Below are positions 1 to 6,852 of a stretch of DNA of 8,187 nucleotides, in pieces. Made by a program: the position numbers and the translations under genes. The notes beneath the pieces were generated by a model. That model searched no databases. It was not told where the DNA came from and saw only the letters and a program-made list of their open reading frames with translations. The DNA is from an uncultured Eubacteriales bacterium (GTDB lineage Bacteria > Bacillota > Clostridia > Lachnospirales > Lachnospiraceae). The stretch lies in the NCBI GenBank assembly GCA_949286775.1, contig CASEDW010000243.1, positions 1 to 8,187 on the forward strand, in the 5' to 3' direction. Each line of letters begins with the position of its first letter. Positions within the stretch are counted from its first letter, which is position 1.

Positions 1-1938
1 ATAATAAGCGTCGTTTACGGCATACGTCACTTTTCCGGCGTGTCGGCAGTCGCCTATCCTGTTGACAACAGGAGCGCTGTTGCAAAGTTCCATGAAAAGT
101 TCCTCTTTTGCTCTGTATCCGAGAGCAAGCACAACTGTATCCGCCTCGATAAAGCTCTGCACGCCGTCTTTTCCTTTTACATATACTCCATTTTCCGTGA
201 TGCTCTCTACCGCCGTATTTACCGCCGCTTTGACATTTCTGTCTCTGAACTCGACTTTAACGGCTGTCTGGTAAAAGATCTCCGCTTCCTTGGCAATATC
301 ATCTTTAAGCTCTATGACGACGACTTCTCTTCCTTCTCTTGCAAGATGAGCGGCTGTTTCGCATCCTACAAGTCCTCCTCCGAGAACGACTGCCTTCTTT
401 CCAACCCCGGCTTCATTTCCATATACATTTTCTGCTAAAATAACGTTTTTACCATTGATTCCTTTCATATTAGGAATGATCGGCGCCGCGCCGTTAGCCA
501 CAAAGAGAACATCCGGTTTTTCTTTTTCAACGAGCTCTTTTGTAACCGGCGTATTCAATACTATTTTGACATTATTTTTATGCAGTTTATACTCGAGAGT
601 CTCTTTGAATTCATAGAGGCCGTATTTAAAGTCCACATATTTTGCAAAATTAAGGGCGCCTCCAAGTCTGTCAGAAGCTTCATATAAAACGACGTCGTGA
701 CCGCGCTCAGCCGCCGTAACCGCCGCCTGCATTCCGCCAGGGCCACCGCCGGCGATCATTACTTTTTTAGGCGTTGTAGGCTGCGCTTTTGCGATCCATT
801 CGTTGTATTCATTTCCGATAACGGGATTAACGGTGCATGAAGACCATCCTGTCTTTAATGATTCGCAGAAACATCCCATACATCTTACGCATTTTGTTAT
901 TTCCTTTTCGCGTCCGTCACGAAGTTTATTCGGAAGATAAGGATCAGCAAGGAGCGGACGGCCAAGTTCTACTATATCTGCCTTTCCTGTCGCGATTATA
1001 TCCTCCATCATTTCCGGATCAGTTATCGCTCCTACTGTTGAAATCGGAACATGCACTTCCTTGCGGATCGCTTCAGCAAGATATACGTTTGGTCCTTTTT
1101 TAGCGAACTGAGTAGGATGAGTGCGGTTATAGAGTTCCAGATCTTCGTGTATTCCGCCTGATACATTGATAAGATCGCATTTATCCTGGATCATTTTCGC
1201 CAGATTGATGCCATCTTCAAGGGTAAGACCGCCCTCGATAAATTCATCGCCGCTCATACGTACTTCGATCGGAAATCCCGGTCCTACATGTCTTCTGATC
1301 GACTCAAGAGCCATGATAAGCGGTTTCGCTCTGTTTTCAAAGCTTCCTCCAAACTCATCTGTTCTGTGATTTGTCCTCAGTGACAGAAACTGTCCGAACA
1401 GCCATCCGTGTCCTGCATGAACCATGCACATTTCAAATCCGGCGCGTTTAAGCACTTCCGCGCCTTTTCCAAAAGATTCTATAACTTCAAGCAAAAGCTC
1501 TTTCGGCATCTCTTTTACGGGTCCTGCCGGAGTCATCTCAGCGCTTGCGCCGTAGGCTACCTTTCCGCCTTTATCCGCGCCGGCAAGCGAAGAAAGTCCG
1601 CCCCATTTTCCGCCGTGAGAAAGTTCCGCGCTCGGCACTGCCCCATGACGCTTTATGGCTGCTGCCAGCTGCGCAAGTCCCACGAGAGACGTCGGATTGT
1701 CAAGCTCTACCTGACGGTCATGGGATTTTCCTGTCTTAGTGTGAACGATGCTCTCTCCCATAGTTACAACCGCCGCGCCGCCTTTTGCCTTAAGCTCATA
1801 ATAAGCTATCGTATCCAGCGTGAGATTTCCGTCCACTGCTCCCCAGTTAAGGGACGTAGGCGCTGAAAAAATTCTGTTTTTTAGCGTCAGCGAACCGATT
1901 TTAATCGGCGTAAATAGATTAGTGTATTTTGTATTCAT
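1..1938 (-). CDS. NADH:flavin oxidoreductase (old yellow enzyme / 2,4-dienoyl-CoA reductase family), C-terminus cut by window edge
   Basis: Reading from an ATG at 1938 gives 646 uninterrupted codons to base 1. The start is backed by GGAGG (1944-1948) five bases upstream. Residues 1 to about 345 form an FMN-binding TIM barrel, opening NLFTPIKIGSLTLKNRI, with HAGHGWL (H174, H177, W179), RTDEFGGSFENR and GGIHE (H264). A cysteine cluster follows (C350, C353, C356, C358, C368) that should hold a 4Fe-4S cluster. The FAD Rossmann motif GGGPGG is at 397-402 and a second dinucleotide motif GGGLVG at 520-525. This order matches 2,4-dienoyl-CoA reductase, enoate reductase and the BaiCD/BaiH bile-acid enzymes: NAD(P)H to FAD to Fe-S to FMN, reducing an activated C=C bond. 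It is probably cytosolic. Relatives are about 640-680 residues, so only a short C-terminal tail is missing. H174/H177 match the ligand-binding His pair of YqjM-type enzymes, but W179 replaces a usual Tyr. The substrate cannot be named. It shares a probable operator with the ABC operon upstream. Confidence 0.93.
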   Translation of the reverse strand, partial: MNTKYTNLFTPIKIGSLTLKNRIFSAPTSLNWGAVDGNLTLDTIAYYELKAKGGAAVVTMGESIVHTKTGKSHDRQVELDNPTSLVGLAQLAAAIKRHGAVPSAELSHGGKWGGLSSLAGADKGGKVAYGASAEMTPAGPVKEMPKELLLEVIESFGKGAEVLKRAGFEMCMVHAGHGWLFGQFLSLRTNHRTDEFGGSFENRAKPLIMALESIRRHVGPGFPIEVRMSGDEFIEGGLTLEDGINLAKMIQDKCDLINVSGGIHEDLELYNRTHPTQFAKKGPNVYLAEAIRKEVHVPISTVGAITDPEMMEDIIATGKADIVELGRPLLADPYLPNKLRDGREKEITKCVRCMGCFCESLKTGWSSCTVNPVIGNEYNEWIAKAQPTTPKKVMIAGGGPGGMQAAVTAAERGHDVVLYEASDRLGGALNFAKYVDFKYGLYEFKETLEYKLHKNNVKIVLNTPVTKELVEKEKPDVLFVANGAAPIIPNMKGINGKNVILAENVYGNEAGVGKKAVVLGGGLVGCETAAHLAREGREVVVIELKDDIAKEAEIFYQTAVKVEFRDRNVKAAVNTAVESITENGVYVKGKDGVQSFIEADTVVLALGYRAKEELFMELCNSAPVVNRIGDCRHAGKVTYAVNDAYY

Positions 1939-2012
1939 CTTTTCCTCCGTTTTTCCTTTATAAGTTGAACCGAACAAAGATATTTATATCTTCCGCTCTA
2001 ATGTTTAATAAA

Positions 2013-2042
2013 AGTTTACCTTATGAGAAAAAGCAATGTAAA
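2013..2042 (-). promoter_or_regulatory. Candidate promoter of the oxidoreductase gene
   Basis: On the minus strand, TTTACA (2042-2037) is followed by 18 bases and TAAACT (2018-2013), giving a 5' leader of roughly 68 bases. The same TAAACT stands at the same distance (23 bases) from the same palindrome upstream of the binding-protein gene, which is the main reason to favour it as the -10. A competing promoter exists a little upstream: TTGACA (2079-2074), 17 bases, then TATGAC (2056-2051), in which the palindrome would cover the -10. That alternative has no counterpart at the other site. The call is by eye only. Confidence 0.45.
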
Positions 2043-2074
2043 TGACATATGTCATACACACTGCTTTTTGTCAT
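2023..2074 (-). terminator. Hairpin terminator of the ABC operon, overlapping the next promoter
   Basis: A symmetric hairpin centred on 2048.5 lies 30 bases past the last permease stop codon. Pairs are 2028-2035 with 2062-2069 (AAAAAGCA/TGCTTTTT), 2037-2039 with 2058-2060, and the 14-bp palindrome at the apex, with small mismatched bulges at 2036, 2040 and 2041. In the minus-strand transcript the descending arm ends in a run of five U, as in an intrinsic terminator. Bases 2025-2072 align without gaps to the hairpin at 6836-6883 (37 of 48 identical, counted by hand), so the two are copies of one element or are under the same constraint. The palindromic apex leaves almost no loop, which is unusual for a pure terminator. 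Confidence 0.6.
2042..2055. promoter_or_regulatory. Probable operator: 14-bp perfect palindrome, copy 1
   Basis: ATGACATATGTCAT is a perfect palindrome found identically at 6853-6866, upstream of the binding-protein gene. It directly abuts the candidate -35 of the oxidoreductase gene and would be centred near -42 from its transcription start. Half-site and length resemble Crp/Fnr-family sites, notably the 14-bp PrfA box (TTAACA-N2-TGTTAA). That family assignment is an inference, and no regulator gene lies in the window. Confidence 0.6.
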
Positions 2075-2103
2075 GTCAAATAGTTCGTATTATTTTTTCT
2101 TTC

Positions 2104-3066
2104 CTAATGCTGCTTTTTCAATTCCTTTTTTGCCTTTCCTTTTCTGTTTTCGGCGGTAATAGTAAGGAAAAGTATTACCATAAGCAGAATTCCCATCGCC
2201 GCTTCATTAATCTCCGAAGATGCGTATCCCATCATCTTGAGACCGTTTTCGATAACCATTACGACAAAAGCGCCTATGATAACTTTATACGAACGCGCAG
2301 TCGAGCCACCTCTTACGAGAACGCCTCCGACAAATATACCTATCAATACTTTTATTTCAAAGTTGCTTCCCATCGTTGTGCTTGTTCCGCCAAGGCGCGC
2401 TACAGTAAATATTCCTGCTATCGCCGCTGTAATTCCGGAAATTATGAACGCGAAAATCTTTGTTTTTATAACAGGAACTCCGGAATATCCTGCTACTACT
2501 TCATTTTCACCTATAGCCTGGCAGCGTTTTCCGATCTTTGTATATTCAAAAATAAACCAGCAGACCGCTACTATCAGTACAAGAAGCGGAATCTTAAATT
2601 CATTTCTCTGAAGCATCGTTATTTCAGGACTGGCGAAACTGATTCCGACAACAGACTGTATGTAATTAACTACACCGCGCACGCCTATCGCCATTGCAAG
2701 GGTACACATGAATGACGCCATCTTGCATTTTGCCGTCAAAAAACCCGTGAGCACTCCGAATCCGGCGCCTATGGCAATAGCCACAACCACCATTAAGAAT
2801 GTGCTTCCCGTTGTCTGATAAGCCACATCGCCCACTACAGCCGATAAAGCGAGCACAACGCCGACAGAAAGATCTACGCTTCCCAATGCCGCGACAAAAA
2901 GCGTTCCGCTGCAGGCGATGAGCAGCACTACCGTCTGGTCTATGAGCATAGTTATATTCATAGGAGACAGCATTTTACCCTCTGTGAACAAACTAAAGAT
3001 AATCAGCATCAGAACGAGGGCTATAACAGGCGTAAATTTACCGATATTTACTTTCTTTGTCATCAT
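2104..3066 (-). CDS. ABC sugar-type importer, permease subunit 2 (RbsC/LsrC-D family)
   Basis: A 320-residue polytopic membrane protein of the BPD_transp_2 family, the permeases of ribose, galactofuranose and autoinducer-2 importers. The first hydrophobic helix is at about residues 12-28. The family signature VDLSVG is at 64-69, just after a second hydrophobic stretch. The cytoplasmic coupling loop (IGENEVVAGYSGV, about 185-197) contacts the ATPase. The late segment with IGIFVGGVLVRGG is typical, and the C-terminus is basic and soluble. Of the two permeases this is the closer to the family consensus. Its ATG overlaps the ATPase stop in ATGA, so translation is probably coupled. A second ATG follows immediately (3063) and sits about eight bases from AGAGGTG, so the true start may be one codon later. 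It likely pairs with permease 1 as a heterodimer around the shared ATPase. Confidence 0.93.
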   Translation of the reverse strand: MMTKKVNIGKFTPVIALVLMLIIFSLFTEGKMLSPMNITMLIDQTVVLLIACSGTLFVAALGSVDLSVGVVLALSAVVGDVAYQTTGSTFLMVVVAIAIGAGFGVLTGFLTAKCKMASFMCTLAMAIGVRGVVNYIQSVVGISFASPEITMLQRNEFKIPLLVLIVAVCWFIFEYTKIGKRCQAIGENEVVAGYSGVPVIKTKIFAFIISGITAAIAGIFTVARLGGTSTTMGSNFEIKVLIGIFVGGVLVRGGSTARSYKVIIGAFVVMVIENGLKMMGYASSEINEAAMGILLMVILFLTITAENRKGKAKKELKKQH

Positions 3067-4562
3067 ACCATCACCTCTATCAATGCTTCCTGCGTAAAGT
3101 TCTCACCACGCGTAAAAGTTCCGCGGATTTTACCGTTTTTCATTACAATAAGTCTGTCTGACATACCGAGAACTTCCGGCAGTTCGTCGGAGATAAGGAT
3201 AATGGCCAGTCCGTTTTTCTTTGCGTTCTGCATGACATGATATATGTACGCCTTAACAGAAACATCTACTCCTCGAGTAGGACAGTCCATGATAATGACA
3301 TCGAGGTCTTTTAAAAGCCAGCGTCCGAGGTTGACCTTCTGTTTATTTCCGCCTGACAATCCGTCCATATGCTGATAGATACTGCTGCATTTTACACTGT
3401 AATCATCGACGCCTTTCTGCGCCATCTGTTTTATGCTGGAAGGACTTATATAAGGCTTCTTACCCTGAAGTTCGTCAAGGGATGGAAGTGCGAAATTAGA
3501 AGCTATACTGTCAGTCATCATAAGAGCTTCCGCGTCACGATCCTTAGGAACATATGCCATTCCGTTTGATATCGCGTCATGAATAGACCTTATTTCGATA
3601 TTTTTCTGTTTTAGAGTTACCGATCCGTTTTTATAAGAGGTAATGCCGTAAAGCACTTTTCCCAAATCGTGAATTCCCGAATCAGATAATCCGCAAAACC
3701 CGAGGATCTCGCCTTTATGGAGCTCAAAGGATACGTCTTCAACCTCATCCGGCACTGTAACATTTTTGACTTCAAGCATAACTTCATCACTGTAGTCAGA
3801 TTCACTGTCTGTTCTGTAATAATCTCCCGAGATTTCACGGCCTACCATAAGCTGCTTTATCCTGTCGACTGTAATATCATCGCAGCTGCATGTTTCGATA
3901 AGTTCTCCGTCACGCAGCACGGAAATATTGTCGCAGATTTCTATCATCTCTTCCAGATCATGAGTAATGATTATGATTGTCTTGCCTGCTTCTTTAAGCT
4001 GGCTGATCAGCCTGTAGAGCATGTTTCTGTTATTCTGCGAAAGAGACTGTGTAACTTCATCGAGTATAAGTATATCCGGATCGCCTGACAGCGCTCTTGC
4101 CAGCTCAACCATTTTTCTCGACTCAATATGCATTGTGTCGCATGTTTTTTCAAAAGGCACTTTCATAAGACCGTATTTGTCAAAAAGAGCCTCCGCCTGT
4201 CTGTAGATTTCTTTCATATCCAGCACAGGACCTTTCTTAAACTGTCCGAGTCTTCCGGCAAATACGTTTACTGCCGCCGGAAGATTATTTAATACGCCGA
4301 GTTCCTGAACTACAATGCCGATTTTATTTTTAATGGCATCCACAGGATTTTTTGGATTATATTCTTTCCCATTCAATATCATAGTTCCTTCATCTTTTAT
4401 ATAAATCCCGGCAATCTGCTGAAGCAATGTTGATTTACCCGAACCGTTTTCGCCTGCAAGCCCGCGTATTTCCCCGCGTTCAAGTGTAAAGTCGATATGA
4501 TTGTTGGCTACCGTAGGTCCGAAATATTTGCATAAACCTTTTATCTGAAGGATCGCGTCCAT
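3063..4562 (-). CDS. ABC sugar-type importer, duplicated-NBD ATP-binding protein (RbsA/MglA family)
   Basis: A 499-residue cytoplasmic protein with two fused nucleotide-binding domains, normal for RbsA-type ATPases. NBD1 has Walker A GENGSGKST (37-45, K43), Q-loop Q86, Walker B ILILDE (E169) and H-loop H201. Its signature is degenerate: HIESRK (145-150) stands where relatives have a form of SxGxQQ. NBD2 has a good signature, LSGGNKQK (402-409), but its Walker A position reads GLSDSGIHD (291-299) without Lys, and Walker B ends MDC (C427 where Glu is usual). One composite site (NBD1 Walker motifs with NBD2 signature) therefore looks active and the other dead. The ATG at 4562 shares one base with the stop of the preceding permease (TAATG) and has AAGGTGG just upstream. 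The frame is open for 27 more codons, but that extension overlaps permease 1 and is rejected. It powers import through the two flanking permeases. Confidence 0.94.
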   Translation of the reverse strand: MDAILQIKGLCKYFGPTVANNHIDFTLERGEIRGLAGENGSGKSTLLQQIAGIYIKDEGTMILNGKEYNPKNPVDAIKNKIGIVVQELGVLNNLPAAVNVFAGRLGQFKKGPVLDMKEIYRQAEALFDKYGLMKVPFEKTCDTMHIESRKMVELARALSGDPDILILDEVTQSLSQNNRNMLYRLISQLKEAGKTIIIITHDLEEMIEICDNISVLRDGELIETCSCDDITVDRIKQLMVGREISGDYYRTDSESDYSDEVMLEVKNVTVPDEVEDVSFELHKGEILGFCGLSDSGIHDLGKVLYGITSYKNGSVTLKQKNIEIRSIHDAISNGMAYVPKDRDAEALMMTDSIASNFALPSLDELQGKKPYISPSSIKQMAQKGVDDYSVKCSSIYQHMDGLSGGNKQKVNLGRWLLKDLDVIIMDCPTRGVDVSVKAYIYHVMQNAKKNGLAIILISDELPEVLGMSDRLIVMKNGKIRGTFTRGENFTQEALIEVMV

Positions 4563-5524
4563 TATTTCACCACCTTCTTTACATTTCTCTGCGCGAGTAC
4601 GCCAAATACTATAACAATAATACCAAGTACCGCCTCCTGCCATGTTCCTGACGGGACACCAAGAAATGTCAGTACATTGAAAATCGTATAAACAAGAAGT
4701 GAACAGATAGGCACTCCTATCATTATATTGATTTTGTTTGATAAAACAGACGCCAGCATGTATCCTGCCATCGGCTGGAATATCATCGAAAGCGACGTAA
4801 GTCCAGTTTTTATAGAAAGGCGCGCGTTATAGCTTTCGTTTAAAAATGCCGAACAGCCTACGAAAAATCCGCATATGATGCCCACCATGATAATAGTCTT
4901 CGCGGTATTGATACCCATTGATTCTGACAGTTTAATGCCGTTTCCGAGCGAACGGATATTAAGACCTATTTCCGTGCGGTTATAAATTATATATGCGAGC
5001 ACAAGGCCTATGGCAAAAATAATATAGATGTATGGCGCTCTTCCAAGCATTCTCAAATCGCCGTCAAGCTGAGGAATTGTCATACCCGCGTCAACCTTCG
5101 CGTTTGAATAAAACATTCCCACCGCTTCATAGATCATCGCCATACCGATTCCGGCTATCCACGACGGAATCTTCGTATAGACAAAAATAAGGAAATTTAT
5201 CGTCATAAGAACGATTCCCGAGATGACTCCGCCCAGGATCACTCCGGGAAATCCGAACATAAGTCCAAATTCGCCTGCCATATTTGCGGACAGTACGATA
5301 ACCGCGCCTATGGACATATCAGTATAATCGCAGGCAAATACAAAACACATGCCCCATGCTACGAAGGTAGGGATAATAGCATGCGAAGTCAACACTATCA
5401 GATTGCTTGCCGACAGAAATCGACCGTCAAAGGCGGCATTGAATGCCAATGCCGCCGCAAGAATAACAGCAATGATGATAATGACTTTTATACTGTTTTT
5501 CTTTTTAATTGCATTTGTTTCCAC
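4562..5524 (-). CDS. ABC sugar-type importer, permease subunit 1 (divergent RbsC/LsrC family)
   Basis: About 320 residues, strongly hydrophobic, with a short lysine-rich N-terminus and a first membrane helix at about 12-32. CDYTDMSIG (65-73) is a divergent form of the VDLSVG signature seen in its partner. A coupling-loop-like stretch (RSLGNGIKLSESMGI) occurs in the second half. It belongs to the BPD_transp_2 permeases. I chose GTG at 5524 because GGAGG lies five bases upstream. An in-frame TTG at 5536 would have that ribosome-binding sequence inside its own first codons and is unlikely. It starts 49 bases after the binding-protein stop and overlaps the ATPase start by one base. Two different permease genes for one ATPase is the layout of Lsr (autoinducer-2) and YtfT/YjfF (galactofuranose) importers. 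This does not identify the ligand here. Confidence 0.9.
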   Translation of the reverse strand: METNAIKKKNSIKVIIIIAVILAAALAFNAAFDGRFLSASNLIVLTSHAIIPTFVAWGMCFVFACDYTDMSIGAVIVLSANMAGEFGLMFGFPGVILGGVISGIVLMTINFLIFVYTKIPSWIAGIGMAMIYEAVGMFYSNAKVDAGMTIPQLDGDLRMLGRAPYIYIIFAIGLVLAYIIYNRTEIGLNIRSLGNGIKLSESMGINTAKTIIMVGIICGFFVGCSAFLNESYNARLSIKTGLTSLSMIFQPMAGYMLASVLSNKINIMIGVPICSLLVYTIFNVLTFLGVPSGTWQEAVLGIIVIVFGVLAQRNVKKVVK

Positions 5525-5528
5525 GTTG

Positions 5529-5534
5529 TCCTCC
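5529..5534 (-). promoter_or_regulatory. Ribosome binding site that decides the permease 1 start
   Basis: Reading the minus strand, GGAGGA is followed by CAAC and GTG at 5524. The spacing suits GTG. The only alternative, TTG at 5536, lies upstream of the site and cannot use it. Confidence 0.75.
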
Positions 5535-5573
5535 AATTGCAGTAATCAACCGATAATTCTCTTTAACTTCTGA

Positions 5574-6761
5574 TTATTCGCCAAACGTTACCGTTTCAAG
5601 AGAGAAGTTATCAAAGAAATCAAGATATGTCTGATATGTTACATCAGGGCCGATAAGAGATTTCATTGTTTCCGCATCAAGAGGATGTCCCGTGAAGAAT
5701 ACTTCGTTATAACGGTCAGCAAGTTCCGCCGTTACCTTAAATGTAGGTATCATATCCATCATCGGAGGATTTCCGTTCTCATCAAGAATCTTATTTCCTG
5801 AAGCTGCGTTGTAAAGAAGCGTAACGCCGATCGTTGTGTCAAGAGCCGCTCCCGAATAAGCAACGTCGATAGAGCCATCTTTTACAAGATCAAGCGCGTC
5901 AGCCGTAATGTCTGAACAGTAAATAACCATTTCACGTCCCGAGTAATTGTCAAGAGCCGAAAGCGCTGAAATAGCGTAATCGCCTGTAAGGGCATATGTA
6001 GCTTCCGCGTCAGGATTTGCTGAAAGAAGATCGTCTTCTTTCGCCGTAGCTTCTGAAGGATCCGAACAACGCGCAACCGCCACTACTTCTCCGCCGCCTG
6101 CCTCAAATGTATCTGTGAATCCGTTTGTACGGCCATCATGAATAACGTCGCCTACGCTTCCGCCTAAGATCATGGCTGTTTTGATGCCTGCGTCAAGCAT
6201 ATCTTCAGCCGCCATGACACCCTGATCATAAGGATTAACTCCAACGCTTCCTACGTAATATTCATTTTTATTAAGAGCTTCTATAACGCTCTCATCTGTC
6301 GGTATCTGATCATAAAACAAAAATGGCACCTGACCCTGCTGAAGCGTGCTTGAAATAGAGGAATAAGCAGCCGCGTTAAATCCGAAAACCATACATCCGT
6401 CATAGTCCGAAGATGCTATAGTCTGTATATTTGACGTCTGCGTATCAGCGTTAAAATTATCGTTGAATATCGAAAATTCGCTTCCGATAGCGTTAAATCC
6501 GTATTCAAGATGTCCTACATAATTATCAAGCGCCGGAACTCCCTGTCCTACGATATCTCCGGCAAAACTCATGGCTTCAAGTTCTCCTGACGCATCAGCG
6601 TTGTCTGATGACGTATCTGATGACTCCTTGGAATCTTCCTGCGCCGCAGGCGCCTCTGATTTTGATTCCGATGAAGGAGTTTCTTCATTTGCTCCGCATC
6701 CCGCAAACAAACCTGCAGTAAGAACAACTGCTGTTGATAACGCTAAAAGTCTTTTTTTCAT
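5574..6761 (-). CDS. Lipoprotein substrate-binding protein of the ABC importer (periplasmic-binding-protein type 1 fold)
   Basis: A 395-residue exported lipoprotein. Residues 1-21 are a signal peptide (KKR, then a hydrophobic core) ending LFAG before C22, the probable lipid-modified Cys. Residues 23-62 form a low-complexity linker rich in Ser, Glu, Asp and Ala, typical of Gram-positive lipoproteins. The rest resembles sugar/autoinducer-2 binding proteins: YDGCMVFGFN (120-129), VPFLFYDQIP (145-154), YVGSVGVNPYDQG (169-181), HDGRTNGF (208-215, R211), LTGDYAISAL and a late DGSIDVAYSG segment. The ATG at 6761 is preferred because it begins the signal peptide and has AAAGGGG upstream. The frame is open to 6917, but that extension runs through the (AT)8 tract and the terminator hairpin. 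First gene of the import operon; 49 bases separate it from permease 1. The fold is clear, but the ligand cannot be deduced. Confidence 0.92.
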   Translation of the reverse strand: MKKRLLALSTAVVLTAGLFAGCGANEETPSSESKSEAPAAQEDSKESSDTSSDNADASGELEAMSFAGDIVGQGVPALDNYVGHLEYGFNAIGSEFSIFNDNFNADTQTSNIQTIASSDYDGCMVFGFNAAAYSSISSTLQQGQVPFLFYDQIPTDESVIEALNKNEYYVGSVGVNPYDQGVMAAEDMLDAGIKTAMILGGSVGDVIHDGRTNGFTDTFEAGGGEVVAVARCSDPSEATAKEDDLLSANPDAEATYALTGDYAISALSALDNYSGREMVIYCSDITADALDLVKDGSIDVAYSGAALDTTIGVTLLYNAASGNKILDENGNPPMMDMIPTFKVTAELADRYNEVFFTGHPLDAETMKSLIGPDVTYQTYLDFFDNFSLETVTFGE

Positions 6762-6789
6762 CTCGTTCCCCTTTCTTTTTTGCCATACA

Positions 6790-6805
6790 ATATATATATA
6801 TATAT
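6790..6805. repeat. (AT)8 dinucleotide tract in the leader of the ABC operon
   Basis: Sixteen alternating A/T bases lie 29-44 bases before the binding-protein start codon. They are downstream of the candidate promoter and upstream of the ribosome binding site. Such a tract can change length by slippage, which would alter leader length rather than reading frame. Part of it could also serve as an AT-rich promoter element. Confidence 0.7.
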
Positions 6806-6823
6806 TAATATCATATTGACATG

Positions 6824-6852
6824 AGTTTAGCACAGGACAAAAAACAGCGCAT
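6824..6852 (-). promoter_or_regulatory. Candidate activator-dependent promoter of the ABC operon
   Basis: On the minus strand TAAACT (6829-6824) lies exactly 23 bases after the palindrome at 6853-6866, the same hexamer and spacing as upstream of the oxidoreductase gene. No good -35 hexamer sits at the matching position (TATGCG), which fits a promoter that needs an activator. An alternative is TTGTCC (6840-6835) and TATGAT (6815-6810), but its 19-base spacer is long. The leader would be about 56 bases. Confidence 0.45.

Noticed and set aside
1408..1866. 152-codon plus-strand open frame opposite the oxidoreductase gene
   Set aside because: Antisense to the FMN domain; composition is that of a shadow frame.
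2025..2072. Terminal inverted repeats of a transposon carrying the ABC operon (with 6836-6883)
   Set aside because: Each element is itself a palindrome, the two are only 77% identical, and there is no transposase gene or flanking target duplication. A regulatory/terminator role explains them better.
2023..2715. 230-codon plus-strand open frame opposite the permease 2 gene
   Set aside because: It lies antisense to a clear membrane protein. Its product is rich in Tyr, Ser, Cys and Arg with no recognisable domain, as expected of a shadow frame.
4563..4643. 27-codon extension of the ATPase to an ATG at 4643
   Set aside because: It overlaps the end of permease 1. The ATG at 4562 gives the normal domain start and a TAATG coupling junction with a good ribosome binding site.
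5525..5573. Possible processing hairpin or internal terminator between the binding protein and permease 1
   Set aside because: No inverted repeat of useful length is visible; the gap holds only the permease 1 ribosome binding site.
6816..6821. Plus-strand TTGACA as a promoter toward truA's 3' end
   Set aside because: Seventeen bases on, the -10 position is all A, and no plus-strand gene follows.
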